Source: Spirochaetaceae bacterium
Lineage (GTDB): Bacteria; Spirochaetota; Spirochaetia; Treponematales; Breznakiellaceae
Direction: 5' to 3'
Assembly (NCBI GenBank): GCA_031279895.1
Contig: JAITHR010000222.1
Coordinates: 1-5,040, forward strand
DNA length: 5,040 bases
A program made the position numbers and the translations under genes. Each line of letters starts with the position of its first letter. Within the stretch, counting starts at the first letter, position 1. This document shows, in pieces, positions 1 to 5,040 of the stretch. The notes beneath the pieces are model-generated. The model saw only the letters and a list, made by a program, of their open reading frames with translations. It made no database searches and was not told where the DNA came from.

Positions 1-52
1 TTTTTTCAGCCGGACGGTTTACGAGGCCGGGGGTTTTCGGTATGCTGGGGCT

Positions 53-58
53 AAGGAG
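53..58 (+). promoter_or_regulatory. Shine-Dalgarno sequence of ddl
   Basis: AAGGAG lies 6 nt before the ATG at 65. It supports this start even though the ddl frame stays open upstream to the window edge. No convincing -35/-10 pair is visible in bases 1-52, so ddl may be transcribed from further upstream, possibly with a preceding gene. Confidence 0.8.
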
Positions 59-64
59 TGCGTT

Positions 65-1177
65 ATGACTACTCACAAAAAAATAAAGGTGGGAATCCTT
101 TTCGGCGGCAAATCCGCTGAACATGAAGTGTCTTTGCAGTCAGCCAAGAACGTGTTTGACGCCATAGACCGCGAAAAATATGAGCCGGTGCTTATCGGCA
201 TTGACAAATCCGGAAGGTGGCTCCTCAATGACGCCTCCCGATTTCTCCTCCATCCAGAAGACCCGTCGCGGATACGCCTCGCGGGGGAGCGCGAGTCAGG
301 CAGGCCCGTGGCGCTCGTTCCGCAAAGCCGCGGCGCGCTTACCAATATGGAAACTTGTGCGGAGGAGGGGTTCGTTGAAGTGCTATTTCCCATACTCCAC
401 GGGCCTTTTGGTGAAGACGGCACCGTGCAGGGGCTGCTCAAACTGGCGGATATTCCCTTTGTGGGATCCGGCGTACTGGGATCCGCGGTCGGCATGGATA
501 AAGAGGTGATGAAACGCCTCCTTCGGGACGCGGGAATACCCATAGGAGACTTTGTTGCCGTCAGATCCCACGAGAGGCCGCCGGATTTTCCGTCCGTTGC
601 GGACGCGCTGGGGCTGCCTCTGTTTGTGAAGCCCGCCAACATGGGGTCTTCGGTGGGCGTCAGCAAGGTCCATACTGAAGACGAGTATCACGCGGGGATT
701 GCCGGCGCTTTCCGGTATGACCGGAAAATCATTATCGAGGCGTACATTAAGGCGCGGGAACTGGAATGTTCGGTGCTGGGGAACGAAGAGCCGGCGGCGT
801 CTCTGGTGGGCGAGGTGGTCTCTTCCCACGAGTTCTACTCCTATACCGCGAAGTATCTGGATGCGCGGGGCGCGTTTCTCGATATTCCCGCGAAGATACC
901 GGCGGAGTGCGCAAAGGCGGCGCAGGATCTGGCAATACGGACGTTCAAGGCGCTTAACGCGGAAGGGCTTTCACGGGTGGACTTTTTCCTCAAGCCGGAC
1001 GGGGAACTGCTGGTTAATGAGATTAACACCATGCCGGGGTTCACCCGTATCAGTATGTATCCCAAGTTGTGGGAAGCTTCGGGGGTTTCCTACACGAGCC
1101 TTATTGACCGGCTTATTACGCTGGCGCTGGAGCGGTTTGAAAAAGAAAAGAAACTCAGCGCCGAATACCGCGCCTAG
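65..1177 (+). CDS. ddl: D-alanine--D-alanine ligase (Ddl)
   Basis: This cytoplasmic ATP-grasp enzyme joins two D-alanines using ATP, giving the dipeptide that MurF adds to the peptidoglycan precursor. The 370 residues are normal for the longer DdlA-type branch. The N-terminal domain spans about 6-140 and the ATP-grasp domain about 158-355. Visible motifs are GGKSAEHEVSL (14-24, Glu19 matching E. coli DdlB Glu15), HGPFGEDG (112-119), KPANMGSSVG (189-198), SRVD (303-306) and NEINTMPGFT (318-327) with the Mg-binding Glu319 and Asn321. AKY at 262-264 places Lys263-Tyr264 where DdlB has Lys215-Tyr216, the signature of D-Ala rather than D-lactate specificity. The ATG is preceded by a good Shine-Dalgarno. 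The gene converges on the FGE-like gene with 9 bp between stops. It looks intact. Residue matches come from memory of DdlB, not a computed alignment. Confidence 0.97.
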   Translation: MTTHKKIKVGILFGGKSAEHEVSLQSAKNVFDAIDREKYEPVLIGIDKSGRWLLNDASRFLLHPEDPSRIRLAGERESGRPVALVPQSRGALTNMETCAEEGFVEVLFPILHGPFGEDGTVQGLLKLADIPFVGSGVLGSAVGMDKEVMKRLLRDAGIPIGDFVAVRSHERPPDFPSVADALGLPLFVKPANMGSSVGVSKVHTEDEYHAGIAGAFRYDRKIIIEAYIKARELECSVLGNEEPAASLVGEVVSSHEFYSYTAKYLDARGAFLDIPAKIPAECAKAAQDLAIRTFKALNAEGLSRVDFFLKPDGELLVNEINTMPGFTRISMYPKLWEASGVSYTSLIDRLITLALERFEKEKKLSAEYRA

Positions 1178-1189
1178 GCGCCGCGCCTA
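1170..1189. terminator. Palindrome spanning both convergent stop codons; possible bidirectional terminator
   Basis: TAGGCGC-C-GCGCCTA (1175-1189) is a perfect inverted repeat. Its left arm starts with the ddl stop (TAG, 1175-1177) and its right arm starts, on the other strand, with the stop of the FGE-like gene (TAG, 1189-1187). As RNA it could form a 6-bp stem with a 3-nt loop on either strand. An overlapping perfect palindrome, GCGCCTAGGCGC (1170-1181), offers an alternative pairing. CGAATA (1162-1167) and TATTCG (1188-1193) could add an outer stem. Neither side has a T-tract, so a canonical intrinsic terminator is not shown. The terminator role is inferred from the convergent position. Confidence 0.45.
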
Positions 1190-3883
1190 TTCGCTTCGTG
1201 CCACCCGAAAGCCCATATAATAGGCCCGCGCATCCGGCGCTGCCTGCGCCCGATTGCCGGAACGCAGGTAACGCGGCGCGCTGTACCAGCTCCCGCCGCG
1301 GATAATCCTGTGGTCTGTGGAAACCGTCAGGGCGTCATCATCGGTATACGGCCCGTAGCGGTCCCAGCACCACTCGTACACGTTGCCGTGCATATCATAC
1401 AGGCCCCAGTCGTTGGGCTTGAAACTTCCGGCGGGGGTGGTTCTTTCCCGGTATACACCGGTCTGGCTTCCGTTATAGGTATAGGTTCCGTCGTAATTCC
1501 CGTCTTCCGCGGCAAACCGCGCTCCGGTGTAAAACGCCGAGGCGGTTCCGGCGCGGCAGGCGTATTCCCATTCCGCTTCGGTGGGGAGCCGGTACCCGTT
1601 TGTGCGCTCGTTCCAGACCACTGTTCCCTGATTTATCGTATACACCGGCGCAAGCCCCTCTTGAACACTCCGCTTGTTGCAGTATTCGATCGCGTCGAAC
1701 CAGCTTACCTGTTCAACCGGATACTCAAGGGAGGTGGGGCTTTTGAAGTAACTGGGATTTACCCCCATCACCGCCGCATATTCCTCCTGGGTTACCTCAC
1801 GGGATCCAAGGTAAAAGCTCCGCACGTTTGTTTGGCGCCGGACTTCGTCGCCGTCTCTCCCGACCTCGGCGGCAGGCGTTCCTATCGTAAAGGTTCCCGC
1901 GGGTATTTTGACGAGCCGCCCGCCCGGAGGAGCCTGCCGGGGAATATGCGGCGCCGGCGGAGTAACCGGTTCGGCGCGGGAGACCGCCCATGAGTCCCCC
2001 GCGTCCGGCGCGGCGTTTCCCGCGGCAAGTCGTTTGCCAAGGGCTGCCAGGGCTTTCGGATCTTCCATAAGTACGCGGTACTCCAGGTCCCCCCGAACCA
2101 GAACGCCCGCGTCTTCGGTGTTCACGATAGACGACATGAAGAGACTGCCGGTTCCCAAATTAAGGAGGTCGCCGGTAAGCATATACGGTATGCCGGTGGC
2201 CTTTCCAAAGGCGGTGATACGCTCCGGGTCGATGATGCCGAAATAGGGGATGGCGAAGTCGCTTATAAGGGTCTGGACGGGAAGGTCCCAGGGATACACC
2301 GCGTATTTCCCGCTGTTGGTAAGTTCGATAGTAAGGTATTGAAAGAGCATATCCGCGTCCCGCTCTTCAAGCCGGCCTTTGACCGGCGTATAAAACGGAA
2401 GCACCGTAAGGCGCGGGAGGTTCGGGTCCGGCGTCTTGCCGGCGGCCTCGCCGAGCGCCCGCGCCAGATCCGGCAGGCCCTGCACCACCTCCCGCGCCGC
2501 ACCGTACCGCGTATAATGGCCGGCGATGTGCCGGAGATCCCGCATATTCACGAGGGACGCCAGAAGCGCGTTACCGGTTCCCACTTTCTCTGCCCGCACG
2601 ATAAGGGTGTAATCAACGTTGAGCCGCTTCCGTATCTCCGCGTTAATCCCCTCCCGATTGGCATACGTCTTAAACAGAATGTCCCAGGCCAGGCTCTGAT
2701 AGTTGGTAGCGCACGGAAGCACCGTGAACTGGCTGCGGAGCGCCGGCTGATTGGCCAGCAGTATGATAATCGTCTCCTGATCCCCGCCGGTTTTATCGGT
2801 AAAGGGAAGAATCGCCAGGGTCGGCTTGTGCCGCCGCGCCTCGCCGGGGCGCACGGACCGGGCAGGCGGGGGATTTCTTCCGGCACCGCTCCCGACCGAC
2901 AGGGCCGGCGGCGGCGCGTTCTCCTGCGGCGGCGCGGTTCCCGCGAACGCGCCGGAGGACGGGAGCCCGGGCTTTCCGGCGCCGGGGATTCCGATGCGGG
3001 AGGTCTCCGGCGTTTTCGGCGCGCCCGGGGACGCGAGACGGGCGGCGAAACGCGAGAGCGGTTCCCAGTCGCTGTGTATGCCGGCGTACTCTATCTGGCC
3101 GGCGTTCAGCAAATCCGCGCTTTCCGTATTGACAAGGGAGCCTATAAAGAGGCGGCTGGCTTCCATGTTCAAAAGCGCGCCGGTAAGGGCGTATTTGACC
3201 TGTTCTTTCCGCCCGAAGTCCCGCAGATCCGCAGGTTCCGCCATGCCGTTGGCATACCGGACGTTCCGGTTACGCGCAATAGAGTCTATCATCAAAGCCC
3301 AGGGATACACCGCGTAAAGCCCGCTGTTTACAAGCTCGGCGTTCATCATTTGAAAGAGGACCGTGCCGTCGGTTTCGGTCTGGGGACGCACGGCGAAGGG
3401 CAGCGCCGAGACTTTCGGGAGGTCAGGCGGCGCGGCGGTCCCGCTTTGCATCTTTTTGGCAATATCCGGCAGGGCTCGCTGGAGATCCTGTATGCGGGTA
3501 TATTTCCGGTAGTCTCCGGCGACCTGGCGGAAGTCTTTCATATCTATCATGGAAAACAGGCACAGGTTTTCGCCGCCCGCTTTACCGGCCCACAGGATAA
3601 CCGCGAAATCGGACGTAACGCGGCTCCGCGCCTCATACGCGATCTCCGCCGCCTCTTCATAGGTTCCGGCCTCTATATCCGCCGCAAGCTGACTGAACGT
3701 CTCCGCGCACGGCACGAGCGCGAAGGTTTTATTAAGTTCCGGCTGCTGGGAAAGAAGGGATGCCACCGCCTCTTCCTCGCCGGTTTTTCCGTTAAACGGC
3801 AAAATGGTCAGGGTTGGTTTTATCTGAGCCTGCGCGGCAACCGATAGGGCGGCGCTTAAAATGAGCGCGGACCACTTTTTCAT
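1187..3883 (-). CDS. Exported protein with duplicated LPF modules and C-terminal FGE/SUMF1-like domain lacking catalytic cysteines
   Basis: The product has 898 residues from the ATG at 3883, which has AGGAGG 7 nt upstream and starts a clean signal peptide (MKK, hydrophobic core, AQA before Gln20). There is no lipobox cysteine, so it is probably periplasmic or secreted. An earlier in-frame ATG at 3940 would bury the signal peptide. Residues 22-283 and 353-620 are homologous units, separated by a Pro/Gly/Ala-rich linker (284-352). A second linker (621-655) leads to an FGE-sulfatase fold (656-896). Fold motifs are IPAGTFTIG (660-668), EVTQEEYAAVMG (696-707), YRLPTEAEWEYACRAG (764-779), GLYDMHGNVYEW (827-838), RGGSW (862-866) and GFRVA (891-895). 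Active FGE has two catalytic cysteines after the GGS motif. Here Ser868 and Leu873 occupy those places, so formylglycine synthesis is unlikely. A binding or structural role is more plausible; the true function is unknown. Confidence 0.9.
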   Translation of the reverse strand: MKKWSALILSAALSVAAQAQIKPTLTILPFNGKTGEEEAVASLLSQQPELNKTFALVPCAETFSQLAADIEAGTYEEAAEIAYEARSRVTSDFAVILWAGKAGGENLCLFSMIDMKDFRQVAGDYRKYTRIQDLQRALPDIAKKMQSGTAAPPDLPKVSALPFAVRPQTETDGTVLFQMMNAELVNSGLYAVYPWALMIDSIARNRNVRYANGMAEPADLRDFGRKEQVKYALTGALLNMEASRLFIGSLVNTESADLLNAGQIEYAGIHSDWEPLSRFAARLASPGAPKTPETSRIGIPGAGKPGLPSSGAFAGTAPPQENAPPPALSVGSGAGRNPPPARSVRPGEARRHKPTLAILPFTDKTGGDQETIIILLANQPALRSQFTVLPCATNYQSLAWDILFKTYANREGINAEIRKRLNVDYTLIVRAEKVGTGNALLASLVNMRDLRHIAGHYTRYGAAREVVQGLPDLARALGEAAGKTPDPNLPRLTVLPFYTPVKGRLEERDADMLFQYLTIELTNSGKYAVYPWDLPVQTLISDFAIPYFGIIDPERITAFGKATGIPYMLTGDLLNLGTGSLFMSSIVNTEDAGVLVRGDLEYRVLMEDPKALAALGKRLAAGNAAPDAGDSWAVSRAEPVTPPAPHIPRQAPPGGRLVKIPAGTFTIGTPAAEVGRDGDEVRRQTNVRSFYLGSREVTQEEYAAVMGVNPSYFKSPTSLEYPVEQVSWFDAIEYCNKRSVQEGLAPVYTINQGTVVWNERTNGYRLPTEAEWEYACRAGTASAFYTGARFAAEDGNYDGTYTYNGSQTGVYRERTTPAGSFKPNDWGLYDMHGNVYEWCWDRYGPYTDDDALTVSTDHRIIRGGSWYSAPRYLRSGNRAQAAPDARAYYMGFRVARSE
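1196..1918 (-). other. FGE/SUMF1-like domain, catalytic cysteines replaced
   Basis: This stretch encodes residues 656-896 of the exported protein. The scaffold motifs of the FGE-sulfatase (SUMF1) family are nearly all present, including LPTEAEWEYA, DMHGNVYEW and the terminal GFRVAR. Against human FGE (GGSYMC then SYC, Cys336/Cys341) the local sequence reads GGSWYSAPRYLRS, which gives Ser868 and Leu873. The two cysteines in the domain (Cys735 in EYCNK, Cys776 in YACRAG) and Cys839 near EWCW are at other positions and do not restore the pair. Many bacterial family members also lack the pair and have other or unknown roles. Confidence 0.85.
2024..2827 (-). repeat. Protein repeat unit 2 (modules A2 and B2)
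   Basis: Encodes residues 353-620, the second copy of the long unit in the exported protein. Module A2 opens KPTLAILPF and contains FTVLPC (386-391) and SLVNMRDLRHIAG (443-455). Module B2 opens LPRLTVLPF (489-497) and contains NSGKYAVYPW (523-532), YMLTGDLLNL (567-576) and SSIVNTEDA (584-592). The match to unit 1 extends over the full length by eye. Confidence 0.85.
2287..2305. repeat. 19-bp exact direct repeat, copy in unit 2
   Basis: cccagggatacaccgcgta here matches 3298-3316 exactly, 1011 bp away, a multiple of three. On the reverse strand it encodes the YAVYPW stretch of module B2. It is the best-conserved nucleotide trace of the internal duplication. Confidence 0.9.
2828..3034 (-). other. 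Pro/Gly/Ala-rich linker between repeat units
   Basis: Encodes residues 284-352, rich in Pro, Gly, Ala and Ser with no hydrophobic core, including GIPGAGKPGLPSSG (298-311) and NAPPPALS (322-329). It is probably a disordered spacer between the two folded units. The DNA is strikingly GC-rich with short simple repeats, which makes it prone to length variation between strains. Confidence 0.75.
3035..3820 (-). repeat. Protein repeat unit 1 (modules A1 and B1)
   Basis: Encodes residues 22-283. Module A1 opens KPTLTILPF and contains FALVPC (54-59) and SMIDMKDFRQVAG (111-123). Module B1 opens LPKVSALPF (155-163) and contains NSGLYAVYPW (186-195), YALTGALLNM (231-240) and GSLVNTESA (248-256). Each segment has a counterpart in unit 2. 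The opening beta-strand 'LPF', the later 'LTG' and the 'S-hydrophobic-VN' strand recall TolB-N/CsgG/LpoB-like domains, which is inference only. Confidence 0.85.
3298..3316. repeat. 19-bp exact direct repeat, copy in unit 1
   Basis: Identical to 2287-2305 and in the same reading frame. It encodes the YAVYPW stretch of module B1 on the reverse strand. Confidence 0.9.
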
Positions 3884-3890
3884 AAGGATT

Positions 3891-3896
3891 CCTCCT
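3891..3896 (-). promoter_or_regulatory. Strong Shine-Dalgarno of the FGE-like gene
   Basis: On the reverse strand AGGAGG sits 7 nt before the ATG at 3883-3881. It decides this start over the in-frame ATG at 3940, which lacks such a site and would place 19 residues ahead of the signal peptide. Confidence 0.88.
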
Positions 3897-3901
3897 GAAC
3901 T

Positions 3902-3916
3902 CATGTGAAACACATG
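3902..3916. promoter_or_regulatory. Perfect inverted repeat CATGTG-AAA-CACATG, candidate operator or 5'-UTR hairpin
   Basis: Two perfect 6-bp arms with a 3-bp spacer lie 5 bp upstream of the AGGAGG of the FGE-like gene. The position fits a repressor site just downstream of a promoter. It could also be an RNA hairpin next to the ribosome binding site that limits translation. No regulator that would bind it is visible in the window. Confidence 0.45.
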
Positions 3917-3929
3917 GTACTTTTGTTCA

Positions 3930-3958
3930 ATAATCGTCATATTTAAGACCGCCCTTAA
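3930..3958 (-). promoter_or_regulatory. Weak candidate promoter for the FGE-like gene
   Basis: On the reverse strand a TTAAGG -35-like hexamer (3958-3953) is 17 bp from a GATTAT -10-like hexamer (3935-3930). They match the sigma-70 consensus at 3 and 4 of 6 positions. A TTAAG/CTTAA inverted repeat (3943-3958) overlaps the -35. Transcription would start near 3923, putting the CATGTG inverted repeat at the start of the message. Read-through from the upstream ATPase gene is an alternative. Confidence 0.3.
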
Positions 3959-3993
3959 GCCTCGCGGCGCGGGAGATCCCCGAAGGGGGCGTT

Positions 3994-4401
3994 TTAGGGC
4001 TTTATACGTTTAGAAAACGAGAGATGGTTTTTTCCGTTTATTCTCTGGTAGGAAAGCCGGTCGGTCATGGCGCGTGCGAGGTAAATCCCCAGCCCGCCGA
4101 TTCCGCGCTCCTCAAGCGCGGCGTTCGGGTCCGGCGCCGGATAGTCAAGCGGGTTAAACGCCGCGCCCTGATCCTCAAAGCTCATAACCACGTCCGCTCC
4201 CCGCACCGCAAGCCGCGCAACCACTTCGCCCGTTTCTCCCGCATAGGCGTACCGGGCGATGTTCACAAAAAGTTCCTCGATAACCACCGCAAGCTGTGAC
4301 CGCGCCGCATCGGAACACCCGCCGGTTTTCTCCTCGGCCCACGCCTGCAGCCGGTCAAGTTCCTCCACTGAAGCGGGTACGGTTATCTCATGTTCACCCA
4401 T
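3994..4401 (-). CDS. Anti-sigma-factor/serine-kinase-like ATP-binding protein (RsbW/SpoIIAB type, GHKL fold)
   Basis: A 135-residue soluble cytoplasmic protein of the HATPase_c_2 type. In the family it phosphorylates a serine of a partner STAS protein and binds a third partner, often a sigma factor. The N box is EELFVNIARYAY (42-53, Glu43 and Asn47), the G1 box is EDQGAAFNP (76-84, Asp77 and Gly79) and the G2 box is GIGGLGIYLAR (100-110). The ATG at 4401 is chosen because AGAGG lies 5 nt upstream. A TTG at 4422 would add seven residues without a well-placed Shine-Dalgarno. The gene lies 35 nt downstream of the STAS gene, clearly in one operon, which fits a partner-switch pair. No sigma factor lies beside it, so the target may be elsewhere or may not be a sigma factor. 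Confidence 0.9.
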   Translation of the reverse strand: MGEHEITVPASVEELDRLQAWAEEKTGGCSDAARSQLAVVIEELFVNIARYAYAGETGEVVARLAVRGADVVMSFEDQGAAFNPLDYPAPDPNAALEERGIGGLGIYLARAMTDRLSYQRINGKNHLSFSKRIKP

Positions 4402-4436
4402 CAGAACCTCTTTCGGGGGCAAACCCGCGGCAGCCT

Positions 4437-4736
4437 TTAGGAAATATCCAATATCGAATGCAGGCCGGTAATCTTAAACACTTCAAAAATCTCGCTTTTT
4501 ACATTGCGTATTGCCAGTTTGCCCTGCGCCGCTTTCAGTTTCTTCTGCGCCAGCACCAGCACCCGCAATCCGGCGGACGCGATAAAAACGAGGTCTTTAA
4601 GGTCTATTACGATATTGTTGGACTCCGCTATCGCGGCCTCGACCGCTTTTTGCATCTCGTCCGCGTTACCGGCGGAGAGTTTCCCCTTTACCGTGATGGT
4701 GATACCGCCGTCTTTGCGCGTAACTTCAAACTCCAT
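4437..4736 (-). CDS. STAS-domain anti-sigma factor antagonist (RsbV/SpoIIAA type)
   Basis: A 99-residue single STAS domain covering the whole protein. In partner switching the unphosphorylated form binds the kinase-like ATPase and frees the ATPase's other target; phosphorylation of a conserved serine stops this. The signature is IDLKDLVFIASAGLRVL (44-60). Against B. subtilis SpoIIAA (FMDSSGLG, phospho-Ser58) the local sequence FIASAGLR keeps the serine as Ser54, while the preceding Asp and following Ser are both Ala. The terminal GLHSIL (91-96) matches the usual family end. The ATG at 4736 has AGGA 7 nt upstream. The gene is first in the reverse-strand operon and is followed by the ATPase gene. 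Confidence 0.92.
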   Translation of the reverse strand: MEFEVTRKDGGITITVKGKLSAGNADEMQKAVEAAIAESNNIVIDLKDLVFIASAGLRVLVLAQKKLKAAQGKLAIRNVKSEIFEVFKITGLHSILDIS

Positions 4737-4765
4737 ACCTTTTTCCTATCCTGTTCGCCGCAAAA

Positions 4766-4785
4766 CCCCTGCCTTTAGACAGAGG
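4766..4785 (-). promoter_or_regulatory. 5'-UTR hairpin before the STAS gene, possible weak attenuator
   Basis: On the reverse strand CCTCTG (4785-4780) can pair with CAGGGG (4771-4766), one pair being G-U, around an 8-nt loop, followed by four T (4765-4762). A competing GCCT/AGGC pairing overlaps it. The element sits between the predicted transcription start and the STAS ribosome binding site. The T-run is short, so termination would be weak at best. Confidence 0.25.
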
Positions 4786-4818
4786 CCTGTTGACAAAAAT
4801 ACTGAATACCTATGAGTA

Positions 4819-4847
4819 AGTATAAAACAATGCGCCCCTTTAATCAA
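4819..4847 (-). promoter_or_regulatory. Sigma-70-type promoter of the STAS-ATPase operon
   Basis: On the reverse strand a TTGATT -35 (4847-4842) and a TATACT -10 (4824-4819) are separated by exactly 17 bp, matching the consensus at 4 and 5 of 6 positions. Transcription would begin near 4812, leaving an untranslated leader of about 76 nt before the STAS start at 4736. The site lies at the border between AT-rich leader DNA and the GC-rich block to its right. This is the best promoter I see in the window. Confidence 0.6.
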
Positions 4848-5040
4848 CCCGCCGGCGGCGGGAGGCACAGCAAGGCCGCCCAGCCTCCGGCTGTTTCAAA
4901 CATGGCCGCCTGTTGTTTGTAAATGGTGCAACACCCTGTCCGGTTACTTCGCTGGTTGCTGTTGAGGCGCGGCTACGCTCTCGCGCCGTCTCCGACAGTT
5001 TGGAAGCGGCGCTTGGTGACCGCGTGGTTTTGGGGCGGCG
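4848..5040. other. GC-rich gene-free stretch with several inverted repeats
   Basis: I find no convincing gene here. Visible structures are CCCGCC-GGC-GGCGGG (4848-4862), GGAGGC (4861-4866) with GCCTCC (4883-4888), CAGCC-TCC-GGCTG (4881-4893), CAAAC/GTTTG (4897-4901 and 4915-4919) and GGCGCG/CGCGCC (4966-4971 and 4982-4987). GGCCGCC occurs twice (4874-4880 and 4904-4910). This density of small palindromes resembles an intergenic dispersed repeat. The frames open to the right edge have no start with a ribosome binding site and an unlikely composition. Confidence 0.5.

Noticed and set aside
73..666. 197-codon open frame on the reverse strand inside ddl
   Set aside because: Ser/Pro/Arg-rich antisense shadow of a well-conserved ligase.
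1310..1993. 227-codon open frame on the forward strand
   Set aside because: It is antisense to the clear FGE-domain motifs and has no family signature of its own.
2339..3847. 502-codon open frame on the forward strand
   Set aside because: It lies antisense to the repeat units of the FGE-like protein, has an Arg/Gly-rich composition without recognisable motifs, and is explained by the GC-rich codon bias of the real gene.
3884..3940. Alternative start at 3940 for the FGE-like protein
   Set aside because: It would put 19 residues before a typical signal peptide and ignore the AGGAGG placed 7 nt before the ATG at 3883.
3971..3989. Hairpin after the ATPase gene (reverse strand CCCC-TTC-GGGG) as an intrinsic terminator
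   Set aside because: The stem is only 3-4 bp, although a UUCG loop is possible, and no T-run follows it on the reverse strand. I do not count it as a terminator.
4923..5040. Forward open frame from ATG 4923 to the window edge
   Set aside because: There is no Shine-Dalgarno upstream, the composition is Arg/Trp/Leu-rich with no motif, and it runs through a palindrome. Probably chance.
1..5040. CRISPR array, tRNA, rRNA or transposase
   Set aside because: I saw no regularly spaced repeats, cloverleaf-like segments, rRNA stretches or transposase motifs on either strand.

Overview
The window comes from a GC-rich bacterium. It carries one forward gene, a D-alanine--D-alanine ligase (ddl), and three reverse-strand genes. 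These are an STAS-domain anti-sigma-antagonist-like protein, a small serine-kinase/anti-sigma-like ATPase, and a large exported protein that ends in a formylglycine-generating-enzyme-like (FGE/SUMF1) domain. The mix of partner-switch proteins and a secreted FGE-like protein with N-terminal 'LPF' modules reminds me of spirochaetes, especially high-GC termite-gut Treponema. This is an impression from protein style, not a search result.

Layout. Bases 1-64 hold the ribosome binding site of ddl and perhaps the tail of an upstream gene. ddl fills 65-1177 and converges on the FGE-like gene with 9 bp between the stop codons. Both stops lie in the arms of a perfect palindrome. The FGE-like gene (1187-3883, reverse) encodes a signal peptide, two long repeat units separated by a Pro/Gly-rich linker, a second short linker, and the FGE fold. 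Upstream of it, a 110-bp gap holds a strong Shine-Dalgarno sequence, a perfect CATGTG-AAA-CACATG inverted repeat and a weak candidate promoter. The ATPase (3994-4401) and the STAS protein (4437-4736) follow. They form a short reverse-strand operon behind a good sigma-70-type promoter at 4819-4847. From about 4848 to the right edge there is no convincing gene, only GC-rich sequence with several inverted repeats.

How the genes work together. Ddl makes the D-Ala-D-Ala dipeptide of peptidoglycan. The STAS/ATPase pair has the make-up of a partner-switching module: the kinase would phosphorylate the STAS serine and release or hold a third partner. No sigma factor, PP2C phosphatase or other target is visible here. 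The exported FGE-like protein could share the operon or use its own promoter. Its FGE domain keeps the family scaffold but lacks both catalytic cysteines, so it is probably not a sulfatase-maturing oxidase. The most unusual item is its four-module architecture, a duplicated A-B pair resembling the TolB-N/CsgG/LpoB style of fold, joined to a non-catalytic FGE fold.
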